Shown piece by piece: positions 1 through 9,218 of a DNA stretch of 64,000 nucleotides. Position 1 is the first letter of the stretch. Each line of letters begins with the position of its first letter. The position numbers and the translations under genes are program-made. Location of the stretch: the NCBI GenBank assembly GCA_951812795.1, contig OX638325.1, positions 1,760,277-1,824,276 on the forward strand, written 5' to 3'. This stretch comes from an uncultured Dehalococcoidia bacterium (GTDB lineage Bacteria; Chloroflexota; Dehalococcoidia; Lucifugimonadales; Lucifugimonadaceae). The notes under the pieces were generated by a model. That model saw nothing but the letters and a program-made list of their open reading frames with translations. It was not told the DNA's origin and searched no databases.

Positions 1-174
1 CTATGGTACCAGCCGCCTCGACCAGTGACTTCATGCTATTGCTCGAATCTGGGCTCGAATCTGGGCTCCATGCAGGCGCAATTCGAACCTCCTGTGCTGG
101 ATGCGCGACTTAACATGATAACGACGGATCGCAGCAACGCCGCGGCTAACCAATACGAGGGAACGTAAACGACC

Positions 175-942
175 ATGAAGATACTAATCACCGGTGCCAG
201 CGGATTGATCGGCTCAGTGCTCCGCACCCACCTCGGAGAAACTGGACGGTACACCATCTCAGGCGTAGATGCTCGCCCGCTCGCCGACGATTCTCTTGCA
301 AACTTCACACTTGCCGATTGCTATGACTACGACGCAATGTCGCCGGCATTTGATGGCCAAGACGCAGTGATCCATCTAGCGGCTAATGCGCCAGTTCACA
401 CGCTATGGGACGACGTCCTTCGCAACAACATCGCATCGACTCACAACGTCTACGAAGCCGCCCGCGAACACGGTGTCAGACGCGTCGTATTTGCAAGTTC
501 GAACCATGCGGTTGGGAACTTTGAGCTCGACGAACCCTACAAGAGCATCGGTCTTGGCGATTACTCCTTAATCGACAACGATCCCGCCAATATCCGGCAA
601 GTCGACCACCGCGTGCCAATCCGTCCCGACAGTGACTACGGAGTGAGCAAGGTCTTTGGAGAGGCGACCGGTCGTTACTACAACGAACACTTCGGCCTCG
701 AAGTCGCTTGCCTCCGCATCGGTAGCGTCGTGCCGGAAAATCGACCGACGAATATTCGTGCCTACGCGACGTGGTTGTCGCACCGCGACCTCGCTCACTT
801 AGTCGACCGTTGCCTCGTCGCAGATCTGAGTTTCGATATCTTCTACGGCGTCTCTAACAACCACTGGCGATTCTGGGACATCGAACATGCCCGAGAGACT
901 ATCGGCTACGATCCGCAAGATAGTGGCGAGGGCTTTCGGTAG
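175..942 (+). CDS. NAD-dependent SDR, uronate dehydrogenase-like
   Basis: A 255-residue extended short-chain dehydrogenase/epimerase. The NAD-binding glycine motif GASGLIG lies at residues 7-13, a conserved serine/asparagine segment (ASSNH) at 107-111, and the catalytic pair Tyr155/Lys159 in YGVSK. The order of FASSNHAVG, YGVSK-FGE and a late LRIGS segment matches bacterial uronate dehydrogenases (Udh), which oxidise galacturonate or glucuronate to aldaric lactones; length also fits. The ATG at 175 is preceded by a GAGGGAA ribosome site. The gene converges on the LRR lipoprotein gene with only 14 bases between stops. A general NAD-dependent epimerase of unknown sugar specificity remains possible; the family is sure, the substrate is inferred. 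Confidence 0.85.
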   Translation: MKILITGASGLIGSVLRTHLGETGRYTISGVDARPLADDSLANFTLADCYDYDAMSPAFDGQDAVIHLAANAPVHTLWDDVLRNNIASTHNVYEAAREHGVRRVVFASSNHAVGNFELDEPYKSIGLGDYSLIDNDPANIRQVDHRVPIRPDSDYGVSKVFGEATGRYYNEHFGLEVACLRIGSVVPENRPTNIRAYATWLSHRDLAHLVDRCLVADLSFDIFYGVSNNHWRFWDIEHARETIGYDPQDSGEGFR

Positions 943-956
943 AGGTCACGAGGCGC

Positions 957-3461
957 TCAATTCTCGACGCCTTCGCAGTCGGGCAAATTGAGCTGGCGCA
1001 AGTCGGTGTGGAATAGTGGTTTCGGTAACTGGGGTAGGCAACCGGACAGGAAGTTGAATCTCAGGAAGAGGTCAGACAACTCAGTCAGGTTACCCAACTC
1101 TGCGGGGACCTGTCCGGTGAACGCGTTGGCGTCAAGATGGAGCGCCGTCAAAGAAACCAGTTCCCCTAACCAGATCGGTATCGTTCCGCCGAAATCATTG
1201 GTCCCGACATCGAACACACGCAACACAGCGAGATTACGCATCGCATCAGGTAATTCGCCTTCAAGCTGATTGTGGTTCAACCTAAGCTCGATCAGATTTT
1301 CCAGATCCCCGATTTCGGCGGGCAATTCGCCGGAGAGCAGGTTTGCGCTCAAATCGAGTTCGATGAGAGCGTCTAGGTTCCCGAATTCGGCCGGGACCTC
1401 ACCGACCAGACGGTTGTTGGAGAGGATCATATTTGTCAGGTTAGTTAGACCGCCCAATGCCGACGGTAGGTTTCCACTTAAGCCGTTCCTGCTTAAGTTG
1501 AGCGTCGTCAATTTGTTCAGGTTCGACAACTCAGGCGGGATAGGACCGGTGAGATCATTGTTGTTGACTATCAGCGCCCTCAGGTTAGCCAAGTCGTTCA
1601 ATTGAGAGGGAATTTCGCCAGTCAACGCATTCTCGCCGAGGTCCAAGATCATCAGATTGGTCAGATCGCGCAGTTCGGGCGGGATCTGACCTGACAGCCG
1701 GTTATCGCCCAGATTCAATTCCTCCAGCTCCGTCAAGGATGCAAGCTCTGTCGGGATCGGGCCTTCAAAATCGTTCGCGTTGAGATGTATCACCTGCAGG
1801 CCGGTCAGTTGCCCCAAGGATTTGGGTATCTTTGCTTCGATCGCGAGGTCGACCAACTTTAGCGCCGTTACGCGAGTGGGTGTTCCGCCGATTCCCACGC
1901 CGAGCCAGGTGTCGATCGGCTGCTCCGCCGACCAGTCGAGAATCTCGGTTCCATTGAGCGGTTCAATCAGTTGAAGCAACACTTCGCAATCGATGACGAG
2001 TTCCGGCGAGTAGACGGCAGCAGGCACGGCGATGCCGTTGGAACAGGGACCGTCTCCCGGGACTGAAGCGGGGCCACAAGCGATCAATCCCAACTCATCG
2101 AAATCATTCAATTCGACCCGGTCGAGGCCGATCGGAATGCAACCCGTCAGGTTGTTACCGTCTATGTGGAACGATTTGAGATTCGTCAATCCGGCCAGTT
2201 CCACGGGAATTTCGCCCGTCAACTGATTGTCTTCGAGGTTCAAAGTTTCTAGATTGACCAGTTCGCCGAAACTAGCTGGAATTTCGCCGGACAACTGGTT
2301 CGAACTTAGATCGAGATGTCGCAAAGGCGTGTTGTGGCCCAGCGACTCCGGAATCTCGCCGGACAGCTGGTTTCCGTCAAGCTGTAATGCCTCGATCGAA
2401 AGTAAGTCCCCCAAGGTCGAAGGTATAGCTCCGTTGAGTTGATTGGTGTGCAGCAAGATCTGTTTTGCGTTCGAGAGAAGTCCGAGTTCGAGCGGAATCT
2501 CTCCGAGCAGTTCGTTCTCCGAAAGATCCAAGACCACCAGATTGGAGAGCCGACTCAAATTCGGTGGAATCTCGCCCGTGATTTGGTTACCGGACATGGA
2601 CAGCTCGGCCAGGGATTCGAGGAAACCGAGATCGCCAGGGATCTCACCGGTCAGATCGTTATCGCTCAGACACAGGCGCTCCAACTTGATCAGCTCGGCC
2701 AATTCGGCAGGCAACCTGCCCGAGAGGAGGTTTCCGCAGAGTTCTAATGCAGTCAACGCGTCGAGTTCGCCCACAACTGTCGGGATTTGTCCTGCGAGAC
2801 CACGGTTGAGAAGCGATAGCTTGGTGACGCGGCTGGGCGACCCGCTTACCTCCACGCCTTCCCAATCGCGGATGGAGATTTCCACCGACCAATTCAACAG
2901 AACATTTCCCGCGAGTTCGTCGGCAGCCGAGAGCAGTGCTTGACAGTCCGAGACCAAGGCCGGGTTTTCCTCGGCATCGGGAACAGCGACGCCGTTCGCG
3001 CAGGGGATGATCGGTCCTTGATCCGTTTCGACATCTGGAGGATCAGGCTGAGCGGTAGGCGTCAGCGTCGCGGTCGGTTCCGGCGTCGCGGTTGATGTCG
3101 GTACGGTCGTCGCGGTCGGCTGCGGTGTCGCTGACGGAGTCGGCACCGTTGTTCCCGTTGGAACCGCCGTCGCGGTCGGTTCCGGTGTCGAAGTTGGCAG
3201 CGTAGTTGCGGTTGGGACCTGTGTCGCCGTGGGTTCGGGCGTGTTCGTTGGATTGGTAGTTGCTGTAGGCCTTGGGGTAGCCGTTGAGGTACTGGTGGCG
3301 ATTGGCCTCGCGGTCGGTGTGGTCGCGAAGACCACATCCATTCTCGGTGTTGGGGTCGCAGTTTCGCTCGCGCAACCGATGATCGGAACCGCCACACCCA
3401 CCACGACCATGGTGACGATCGCGGCATATGACTTCGCCGGTTTCCAATGTGAAGGGAGCAT
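957..3461 (-). CDS. Leucine-rich repeat lipoprotein with two LRR modules
   Basis: An 834-residue predicted surface lipoprotein. Residues 1-30 form a signal peptide ending in a lipobox (IIGC, Cys30). A Thr/Pro-rich linker of repeating PTxTxxPTxT units spans about 33-145. Two similar modules follow: each opens with a C-x-NG-x-AVP segment, a DC-LL segment and a W-GV segment, then runs into plant-type repeats of the form LxxLxLxxNxLxGxIPxxLGxL. Module 1 starts near residue 152 and module 2 near 478, which points to internal duplication. The linker probably spans the cell envelope and presents the repeats outside, for protein or glycan binding; that role is inferred. The short reading frames on the opposite strand are shadows of the repeat composition. 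Confidence 0.9.
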   Translation of the reverse strand: MLPSHWKPAKSYAAIVTMVVVGVAVPIIGCASETATPTPRMDVVFATTPTARPIATSTSTATPRPTATTNPTNTPEPTATQVPTATTLPTSTPEPTATAVPTGTTVPTPSATPQPTATTVPTSTATPEPTATLTPTAQPDPPDVETDQGPIIPCANGVAVPDAEENPALVSDCQALLSAADELAGNVLLNWSVEISIRDWEGVEVSGSPSRVTKLSLLNRGLAGQIPTVVGELDALTALELCGNLLSGRLPAELAELIKLERLCLSDNDLTGEIPGDLGFLESLAELSMSGNQITGEIPPNLSRLSNLVVLDLSENELLGEIPLELGLLSNAKQILLHTNQLNGAIPSTLGDLLSIEALQLDGNQLSGEIPESLGHNTPLRHLDLSSNQLSGEIPASFGELVNLETLNLEDNQLTGEIPVELAGLTNLKSFHIDGNNLTGCIPIGLDRVELNDFDELGLIACGPASVPGDGPCSNGIAVPAAVYSPELVIDCEVLLQLIEPLNGTEILDWSAEQPIDTWLGVGIGGTPTRVTALKLVDLAIEAKIPKSLGQLTGLQVIHLNANDFEGPIPTELASLTELEELNLGDNRLSGQIPPELRDLTNLMILDLGENALTGEIPSQLNDLANLRALIVNNNDLTGPIPPELSNLNKLTTLNLSRNGLSGNLPSALGGLTNLTNMILSNNRLVGEVPAEFGNLDALIELDLSANLLSGELPAEIGDLENLIELRLNHNQLEGELPDAMRNLAVLRVFDVGTNDFGGTIPIWLGELVSLTALHLDANAFTGQVPAELGNLTELSDLFLRFNFLSGCLPQLPKPLFHTDLRQLNLPDCEGVEN

Positions 3462-3588
3462 AATCTCTTATTCAGCGGTTTTGGTGGGCGGCCAATCGCT
3501 CGCGGCGAGTTTTGTGCGCTCAATGGAGCACCTGCCCGGTGTTATCCTAAAAGGGTTGTGCACGTCGCGCTTCTGCGACCACTTCCCC

Positions 3589-3665
3589 GCCCCGTTGGTG
3601 CAGCGGCCTAGCACGTCGGCCTTTCAAGCCGGAGATCACGGGTTCGAATCCCGTACGGGGTACCA
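3589..3665 (+). tRNA. tRNA-Glu (anticodon UUC)
   Basis: A full cloverleaf can be drawn. The acceptor stem pairs 3589-3595 (GCCCCGT) with 3655-3661 (ACGGGGT) and starts with one G-U pair. The D arm is GTGC/GCAC, the anticodon stem TCGGC/GCCGG with loop CTTTCAA giving anticodon TTC, and the T arm ACGGG/CCCGT with loop TTCGAAT. The discriminator is A at 3662 and CCA is encoded at 3663-3665. The anticodon reads glutamate codons. Confidence 0.95.
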
Positions 3666-3718
3666 CATCCAGCATTTCCCTCAGATCGGCCCGGCGTCGT
3701 CACTCCCTTGCGTCGACT

Positions 3719-3973
3719 TCAATCATCGGGAAGTGCTTCGTCCCATTCCGCGTCCTCATCTGCCGCAGCTTGATTTTTCAACGATGTGTAGATCAGCCAC
3801 AGCGGTATCAATACGATCGCGATCCCTAGAACCACGACGAACGTCCACGGACCCCAGCCAAGCAGATCGTGCAGCAGGTCGTTGATCCAAACGACCAGAG
3901 TCGGATCTACCGACTCGCTATGATGCATGTGCACCGATGCCGGCGAATCAATTTCTCTGACTGGTGCAATCAT
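3719..3973 (-). CDS. Small single-pass membrane protein, unknown
   Basis: An 84-residue protein with one strong membrane segment around residues 43-63 (WTFVVVLGIAIVLIPLWLIY), a histidine-containing N-terminal part and an acidic C-terminal tail ending in DEALPDD. I do not recognise a family. It lies 30 bases downstream of the MFS transporter gene on the same strand, so the two are likely cotranscribed. The composition (clear transmembrane helix, charged tail) supports real coding, but there is no homology evidence. Confidence 0.55.
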   Translation of the reverse strand: MIAPVREIDSPASVHMHHSESVDPTLVVWINDLLHDLLGWGPWTFVVVLGIAIVLIPLWLIYTSLKNQAAADEDAEWDEALPDD

Positions 3974-4003
3974 GCCTTGCGAGGCCGCGATTCTCCGGAG
4001 CGA

Positions 4004-5347
4004 CTAACTTGCAGATGCCGCCGCTTGCGCGTACCTTACCGAATACTTGGTCTCTTTGATCGTCAGGATCACGATGCCGGCGATCAACAAGCAGATTGCG
4101 CCTCCGATGAATGCTGGATCGTAGGTTCCATATCGGTCGAACGTAAGGCCGAACAAAAGGACGGCGGCGCCTCCACCCATCTGGTGGGAAAAGTTGATGA
4201 GACCGCCGAGGGTGCCGACGTTTCTCACGCCGTAGACGTCGGCGGTTAAGCCCGTCGTCAAGGGCACCGTGGCGAGCCAAGATGCGCCTCCGATGATGGT
4301 GAAGGCCCACATTGCCATCTCGCCGGGGAAGATGACAAGGGTCGTGAATGCGACACCTCGCACTAAGTAGACGGCGGCGAGCAGAAAGTGACGTTGGAAG
4401 ATGTCGGAAAGCAGGCCGATCAGCACGACACCTCCAGCGTTAATGCCCATCAATATCCCGAACGCCCACGCCGCATTCGCCTGCGAGACATCCTCGCTGA
4501 TTGCCCAACGCACAAAGTGCGTCGAGATGCTCGCAGTGGTGATTCCGCAGACGAAGTAGCCGATTGACAGTTGCCACATCGGCCACGACTTGAAGGCTTC
4601 TGTCCATCCTTCGGAACCTAAAGGTCCTCCGCGCATCAAGGCCTGCGACCTTGATCGTTGGTCTGCAGACGCCTGAGCGCCTTTGGCCCGGGCTTCGCCG
4701 TCAGGCAACAGTCCCATGTCGTCGGGCTGGTTGCGAAGGACCAGTATGGAGGCTGGCAAGCCGAGCGCGAGTACGAGGATGCCGGAAACGACCCACGCCG
4801 TTTGCCAACTAGTGGCGAGCATTAGTTGGGTAAGAAATGGCACCATTACCAATCCGCCAAGCGAGCCACCGGCGGCCACAACGCTCATGGCTTTGCCCCG
4901 TTCGCGTTGGAACCAACGGGTGATGACCGCGCCCGAGGTGCCAGGTGAGACACCGCCGGCGAAGAATGAAATCACACCGCCGAAGAGTACCGCGAGCATC
5001 AACACGCTGTCGATGAAGGCCAGAAGCAGGTAAGAGATGCCCAACACGACCATGCTGACCACCACCACGACCTTGCCGCCATATTTGTCGACGATCATTC
5101 CTAAAATCGGCTGGGAAAAGCCGTTAATGATCCACCCGATCGCTGCCGCCACTGAAATCTGGCCGGTAGTTACGCCCCACTCCCGCTCCCAGTTGTCCAC
5201 AAAGACCCCGAAACCATTGCGAGTACCCATCACCAAGAACATCCCAAAAAACATGGCGCCGACCACGTTCCACCCGTAGAAATGGTTACGGCGACGCACC
5301 CCTACCCGTGCTCGGCGAGTGAGGCGGTTGACATTGAGCAACGACAT
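4004..5347 (-). CDS. Major facilitator superfamily transporter
   Basis: A roughly 447-residue MFS permease with twelve likely membrane helices. The N-terminal half begins FYGWNVVGAMFFGMF, typical of the oxalate/formate antiporter-like or monocarboxylate MFS group, and the loop between helices 2 and 3 carries the D-x-x-GG-like signature (VDKYGGK). A central hydrophilic loop (PDDMGLLPDGEARAKG) separates the halves. The reading frame is open to 5527, but the extra N-terminal 60 residues lack helix character and overlap the neighbouring gene, so the ATG at 5347 is preferred. The substrate cannot be told from sequence; organic anion exchange or uptake is an inference from subfamily resemblance. 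Confidence 0.85.
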   Translation of the reverse strand: MSLLNVNRLTRRARVGVRRRNHFYGWNVVGAMFFGMFLVMGTRNGFGVFVDNWEREWGVTTGQISVAAAIGWIINGFSQPILGMIVDKYGGKVVVVVSMVVLGISYLLLAFIDSVLMLAVLFGGVISFFAGGVSPGTSGAVITRWFQRERGKAMSVVAAGGSLGGLVMVPFLTQLMLATSWQTAWVVSGILVLALGLPASILVLRNQPDDMGLLPDGEARAKGAQASADQRSRSQALMRGGPLGSEGWTEAFKSWPMWQLSIGYFVCGITTASISTHFVRWAISEDVSQANAAWAFGILMGINAGGVVLIGLLSDIFQRHFLLAAVYLVRGVAFTTLVIFPGEMAMWAFTIIGGASWLATVPLTTGLTADVYGVRNVGTLGGLINFSHQMGGGAAVLLFGLTFDRYGTYDPAFIGGAICLLIAGIVILTIKETKYSVRYAQAAASAS

Positions 5348-5451
5348 GATCTGGGGGGACCGGACTACAGGTCGCCGGGATGATGCAAGTCTAACCGCGA
5401 ACTGGTCGTGATTCGCTGATGTAAGTGGAATGCGCGTGTGGCTAACGTCAG

Positions 5452-6168
5452 CTATGAAACGGGCATTGCATCCCAAGTTTGGCCTAGGAGTTGCCGACCG
5501 GTGCGCGACTTCTGTACGCCACCCCACTGTTTAAAGAAGAAAGGCACATCAGCTTCGTCGCATTGATTCTTGATGTTTACGACCCAGTCCTTGTGCATCG
5601 TCCTTGCACCCGGCCCAGATTCACCGCCCACGATCACCCAATGAATGCCGCTGAGATCGAAATCTCCAAGATCGTCCAGTAGTGGTTCGAGAGATAGGAA
5701 ACGTATTTTGGCCGGTACATCGCGGAGCGCGTCGATGCGCCAAAGATAATCGGCGGATTCGACACTTGTGCCCATCCAAACGTTGTCGGGGACTTCATCT
5801 TCCGCGAAGCTGCTCACGTAATGAGCCATTGTCTTGGGGCGCTTGGTGAGTACTTGGAAGCGGTGTTGACCGGCCCGACGCATCACATCGAATACTCGCC
5901 AAATGAAATCGAAGGAAACTTGTGGATGGAAAAGATCGCTCATCGAGTTGACGAAGACGTGTTGAGGTTTGCGCCAACGCAACGGCCGATCCAACATGTG
6001 TTCGTGCATGGTTGGATCAAAACCGTTTCGGTAGTTCTTCACGCCCATCGCGTTTAAGCGCACCGACATGCGCGCTGCGTAGCAGTTGTCGCAACCCGGA
6101 CTGATTTCATCGCAGCCGGTGACGGGGTTCCATGTGGTTTCGGTCCATTCAATCATTGATTTGGACAT
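5452..6168 (-). CDS. DUF5131 (phage Gp37/Gp68-like) three-Cys protein
   Basis: A 238-residue protein of the Gp37/Gp68 family (DUF5131). The start IEWTETTWNPVTGC and the three cysteines C19, C26 and C29 (C-x6-C-x2-C) define the three-Cys motif, which resembles the radical-SAM cluster motif. Other family segments are FVNSMSDLFH, VLTKRP, WMGTSVE, FLSLEPLL and IVGGESGPGAR. The gene overlaps the upstream TcmP gene by 20 bases, so they form a coupled pair. The biochemical role of this family is not established; phage-borne homologues and the obligate partner suggest nucleic-acid or tRNA/DNA modification, which is speculation. Confidence 0.92.
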   Translation of the reverse strand: MSKSMIEWTETTWNPVTGCDEISPGCDNCYAARMSVRLNAMGVKNYRNGFDPTMHEHMLDRPLRWRKPQHVFVNSMSDLFHPQVSFDFIWRVFDVMRRAGQHRFQVLTKRPKTMAHYVSSFAEDEVPDNVWMGTSVESADYLWRIDALRDVPAKIRFLSLEPLLDDLGDFDLSGIHWVIVGGESGPGARTMHKDWVVNIKNQCDEADVPFFFKQWGGVQKSRTGRQLLGQTWDAMPVS

Positions 6169-7084
6169 TTTTGTAGTACCTCAAAATGTGTTCCGCACCG
6201 CGTTTCGCGAGCGATCGAGCAGGTTTGGAGGGATTGCTTACAGCGAAATGCACTTCGAAGAGAGGTGATCCTTGCGAGCCCAACACGGCAAAGGTGTCTG
6301 AAACCTCTGAAAACACGGTCTTCAACCGTTCGCGATAAAGATACGATATCGCCGATGCATGAGCCCTGAATTCATAAGTTGGATTTGATTCGATTTCGTC
6401 CATATCGAACAACCTAAGATTTTTTGGGGCTTCAGGTGAGCGGTTTGCTTCATACCATTCGTTAAAACCAACGTCGTATAGCCGTTCCCAAGACTTGTCA
6501 CCGAAAACTCGATCCAACGTAGATTCGAACTGATGCTTTCGCTTCCTTTCGTGGCGCAACGGCGTTGACCTCGTTAAGGCACTCAGCGGGAACAACAAAA
6601 TGAGATCCAATGTCTGCGTTCGCGCTATCGCCTCAATCGAAACCCAAGAAACTTGAGACGCGAACGGATCCAAAAACACGACTCCACGTACATCGGGATT
6701 GTCGGACTTTCGAAGCATAGGACATAACTTAGATAAGAACACATCCGAGGAATCGCTGTCGTAGTTGACGGAACGATCCGGGTGAAGCGTCGAGACGATT
6801 TCTCGCAAGGTTGTGACGTTTTCTTCAGTTATGTCGTTGAAGTAGAACTCGTCGAAAGGACGGTTATCAATATTCAACGCCATTAACGGCGATCCATCGC
6901 GAATCTGAGGGTCTCCAGCGGATTGCCAATGACCGTTACCGCAAAACGGATCAACATAGGCGAGCTTGAAAGGGTTACTTGCGGATGGCGATGCTTTGAG
7001 GACTTGTGTGAAGAAGTCCAAATACAACCTCAAGATCTTCAATTTCTCGTCAGTGTGCTCGCCACCGAACTGTTGTGCCTGCAA
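6149..7084 (-). CDS. tcmP: Three-Cys-motif partner protein TcmP
   Basis: A 311-residue protein recognised as TcmP, the partner family of three-Cys-motif proteins. The segment YVDPFCGNGHW (43-53) resembles a SAM-methyltransferase motif I/IV and is the family hallmark; a second hallmark is FLDPFASQVSW in the middle, followed by LILLFPLSAL. It is encoded first in a two-gene operon with the DUF5131 protein and its stop overlaps that start by 20 bases. The Rossmann-like pattern suggests a methyltransferase-type fold; activity is unproven. About 175 AT-richer bases separate it from the divergent DM13 gene, presumably holding both promoters. Confidence 0.9.
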   Translation of the reverse strand: MQAQQFGGEHTDEKLKILRLYLDFFTQVLKASPSASNPFKLAYVDPFCGNGHWQSAGDPQIRDGSPLMALNIDNRPFDEFYFNDITEENVTTLREIVSTLHPDRSVNYDSDSSDVFLSKLCPMLRKSDNPDVRGVVFLDPFASQVSWVSIEAIARTQTLDLILLFPLSALTRSTPLRHERKRKHQFESTLDRVFGDKSWERLYDVGFNEWYEANRSPEAPKNLRLFDMDEIESNPTYEFRAHASAISYLYRERLKTVFSEVSDTFAVLGSQGSPLFEVHFAVSNPSKPARSLAKRGAEHILRYYKNVQIND

Positions 7085-7260
7085 CGTCGACCTTCGTCCT
7101 TTCTGATACGCGTGTAACGATTAATAGTAGCACATAATTGGTAAATGCGCAATGGGATTCGCATCGAAGTCCACACTTGTAACCGTCACCGTAGAATCTA
7201 GAATCAAAATTAAAGTAACTTTCGTTAAATTCACCATTTCTCCACCCCAGATCCGAGAAT

Positions 7261-7896
7261 ATGACCATGAAACAAATCACCGATTGGATCAAATCCCACA
7301 AACCCTTGTCAGCAGCAATTGCAGCGGTAATCATCGTGCCCGTCTTAGCAGTCGCCTGGTGGCTCGGCTCGCCGCTCTTCATCGACGTGGTCGTTGATGA
7401 AGACTTTCCAGCGTTGGAAAATGCTGTGATCCCAGAGGGAATGTCCATGCCTGACGCTGATGCGACGATGGAGGCCGCGATGGATGCGCCGATGGAGGTC
7501 GAGGAAGAGATGATGGAGGCGATGGGCGCGATGCTTGCGCCAGAGGCGGTGAAGTCGGGTGAGTTCCGTGATGGCGATGCTTTTCACAAAGGCAGCGGAA
7601 TGGCCACGATCTTTAACCTCGGTACCGACGGATACGTGTTGCGTTTTGAGGACTTCAACGTGATCAACGGGCCAGACCTGCGGGTGTTGCTGACTACGCA
7701 TCCGGATCCGATGGGACGTGGTGACGTGCACGCGGACGACGTGACATATGTAGAACTAGACAAATTGAAGGGCAATATCGGAAACCAGAACTACCCGATT
7801 CCGGATGACGTTAGCGTGGACGACCACCACAGCGTAGTCATATACTGCAAACCGTTCCAAGTGGTATTCGCGGTAGCACCGCTGACGTTCAACTAA
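7261..7896 (+). CDS. Membrane-anchored DM13-domain protein
   Basis: A 211-residue protein with an N-terminal membrane anchor (about residues 16-35), an acidic Met/Glu-rich linker (about 55-97) and a C-terminal DM13 domain from about residue 100. DM13 hallmarks visible are SGEFRDGD-FHKGSG, the segment RFEDFNVINGPDLRVLL, LDKLKGNIGNQNYPIP and the conserved cysteine in VIYCKPFQVVFAVAPL. DM13 domains are proposed to act in extracytoplasmic electron transfer through this cysteine. ATG 7261 or ATG 7267 could be the start. The next gene begins 22 bases after the stop, so they may be cotranscribed. Confidence 0.85.
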   Translation: MTMKQITDWIKSHKPLSAAIAAVIIVPVLAVAWWLGSPLFIDVVVDEDFPALENAVIPEGMSMPDADATMEAAMDAPMEVEEEMMEAMGAMLAPEAVKSGEFRDGDAFHKGSGMATIFNLGTDGYVLRFEDFNVINGPDLRVLLTTHPDPMGRGDVHADDVTYVELDKLKGNIGNQNYPIPDDVSVDDHHSVVIYCKPFQVVFAVAPLTFN

Positions 7897-7918
7897 TTCG
7901 CAAACTGGAAGTGAGCCG

Positions 7919-9130
7919 ATGGGCAACAAATCCGCAGACGTCATCATCGTAGGTCTAGGTGCCCATGGCAGCGCATCGGCATGGCAACTCGCCAAACGCG
8001 GCACCGCCGTAATCGGGTTCGACGCCTTCACGCCTCCGCACTCCCTAGGTTCGAGCCACGGCGACACGCGTGTAATCCGTGAAGTTTACGCCGAGCATCC
8101 CGACTACGTCCCGATCGTGATGCGCGGTTACGAGATCTGGCGGGAGTTGGAAGCGGCCGCCGCCGATGACTTCCCGGAAACCGCGCGCGCAGGCGCTGGA
8201 GCGTTCGGTGAGCTGTTTCGAATGATCGGCGGCATCACAATGGGTCGGCCTGAGAGTGACGGCATCCGAGGGATGAAACGTTCTGCCGACGAGCATAATC
8301 TCGAGATCGAAATCCTCGATCCTTCGGAAATCCGAAAACGCTGGCCGCAGTTCGAACCGCGGGACAACATGATCGGCGCGTACGATTCGCGGTCCGGGGT
8401 GTTATTCCCTGAAAAGTGTGTGTCTGCACACCTCGATCAAGCGTCAAAGGAAGGCGCGGACATCCACTACAACGAGCCAGTGCGAAGCTGGCGCCCTGAC
8501 GGCGATGGTGTGCGCGTGTTTACCGACCGCGGCGAGTACACCTCCGATCAAATCGTATTCTCGGCAGGGGCGTGGAATCCGGGTTTTGTATCCAAGTTAA
8601 ATCTCCCATTTCGGTTGGAGCGGCAGGTACTTTTCTGGTTCCAACCTGCTGGCAGTCCGGAACTGTTCAGGCCCGAAAACAGTCCGAACCATTCGTGGGA
8701 ATGGTCACCCGGCCAGAGTCTTTACTGCCAACCCGACTTTGGCGGTGGCGTCAAGACGGCTTTCCATCACGAAGGCGAGATGTTCGACGATCCGGAGGAT
8801 CTAGACCGCACGGTGCGCGAATCGGATGAGCGATCGCTCCGAGATGCGATTTCAGACATAGTTCCACAATTGAACGGGCGCGTGTTGAGGTCCGCGGTCT
8901 GTATGTACACGGACACGCCGGACCGCCAATTCTTGTTGGACTGGCACCCCGGACACCGGAACGTCATAATTTGCAGTCCCTGTTCGGGACACGGCTTCAA
9001 GTTCGCATCGGTGATCGGCGAGATGGTGGCGGACATGGCGACCAAGGGCGACCACGGCTACGATGCGCCGCTTATCCAGATCGATCGTTTGCTTTCTGAC
9101 GAATCGCAAACTGAATGTCCTGATGACTAA
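7919..9130 (+). CDS. Sarcosine/N-methyl-tryptophan oxidase family flavoenzyme
   Basis: A 403-residue flavoprotein of the monomeric sarcosine oxidase (MSOX/SolA) family, which oxidises N-methyl amino acids with oxygen to give the amine, formaldehyde and peroxide. The FAD Rossmann motif GLGAHG lies near the N-terminus, followed by the family segment SLGSSHGDTR. The covalent-flavin cysteine is present in the CMYTDTPD motif (Cys328), and the C-terminal segment CSGHGFKFASVIGE is typical. Length matches the family. It follows the DM13 gene by 22 bases. The exact methylated substrate is not visible. Confidence 0.88.
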   Translation: MGNKSADVIIVGLGAHGSASAWQLAKRGTAVIGFDAFTPPHSLGSSHGDTRVIREVYAEHPDYVPIVMRGYEIWRELEAAAADDFPETARAGAGAFGELFRMIGGITMGRPESDGIRGMKRSADEHNLEIEILDPSEIRKRWPQFEPRDNMIGAYDSRSGVLFPEKCVSAHLDQASKEGADIHYNEPVRSWRPDGDGVRVFTDRGEYTSDQIVFSAGAWNPGFVSKLNLPFRLERQVLFWFQPAGSPELFRPENSPNHSWEWSPGQSLYCQPDFGGGVKTAFHHEGEMFDDPEDLDRTVRESDERSLRDAISDIVPQLNGRVLRSAVCMYTDTPDRQFLLDWHPGHRNVIICSPCSGHGFKFASVIGEMVADMATKGDHGYDAPLIQIDRLLSDESQTECPDD

Positions 9131-9218
9131 TTGCTACCTCTAACTTAGAATCTATCGAGTGTGGGCAACTTTTAGTTGGTGGAACCAAATCGGGCGACGG
9201 ACCGCCCCGAGGAAGAGA

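Noticed and set aside
1270-2943. Long open frames on the plus strand opposite the LRR gene
   Set aside because: They mirror the repeat periodicity and codon bias of the minus-strand LRR gene, have no ribosome sites and no family features.
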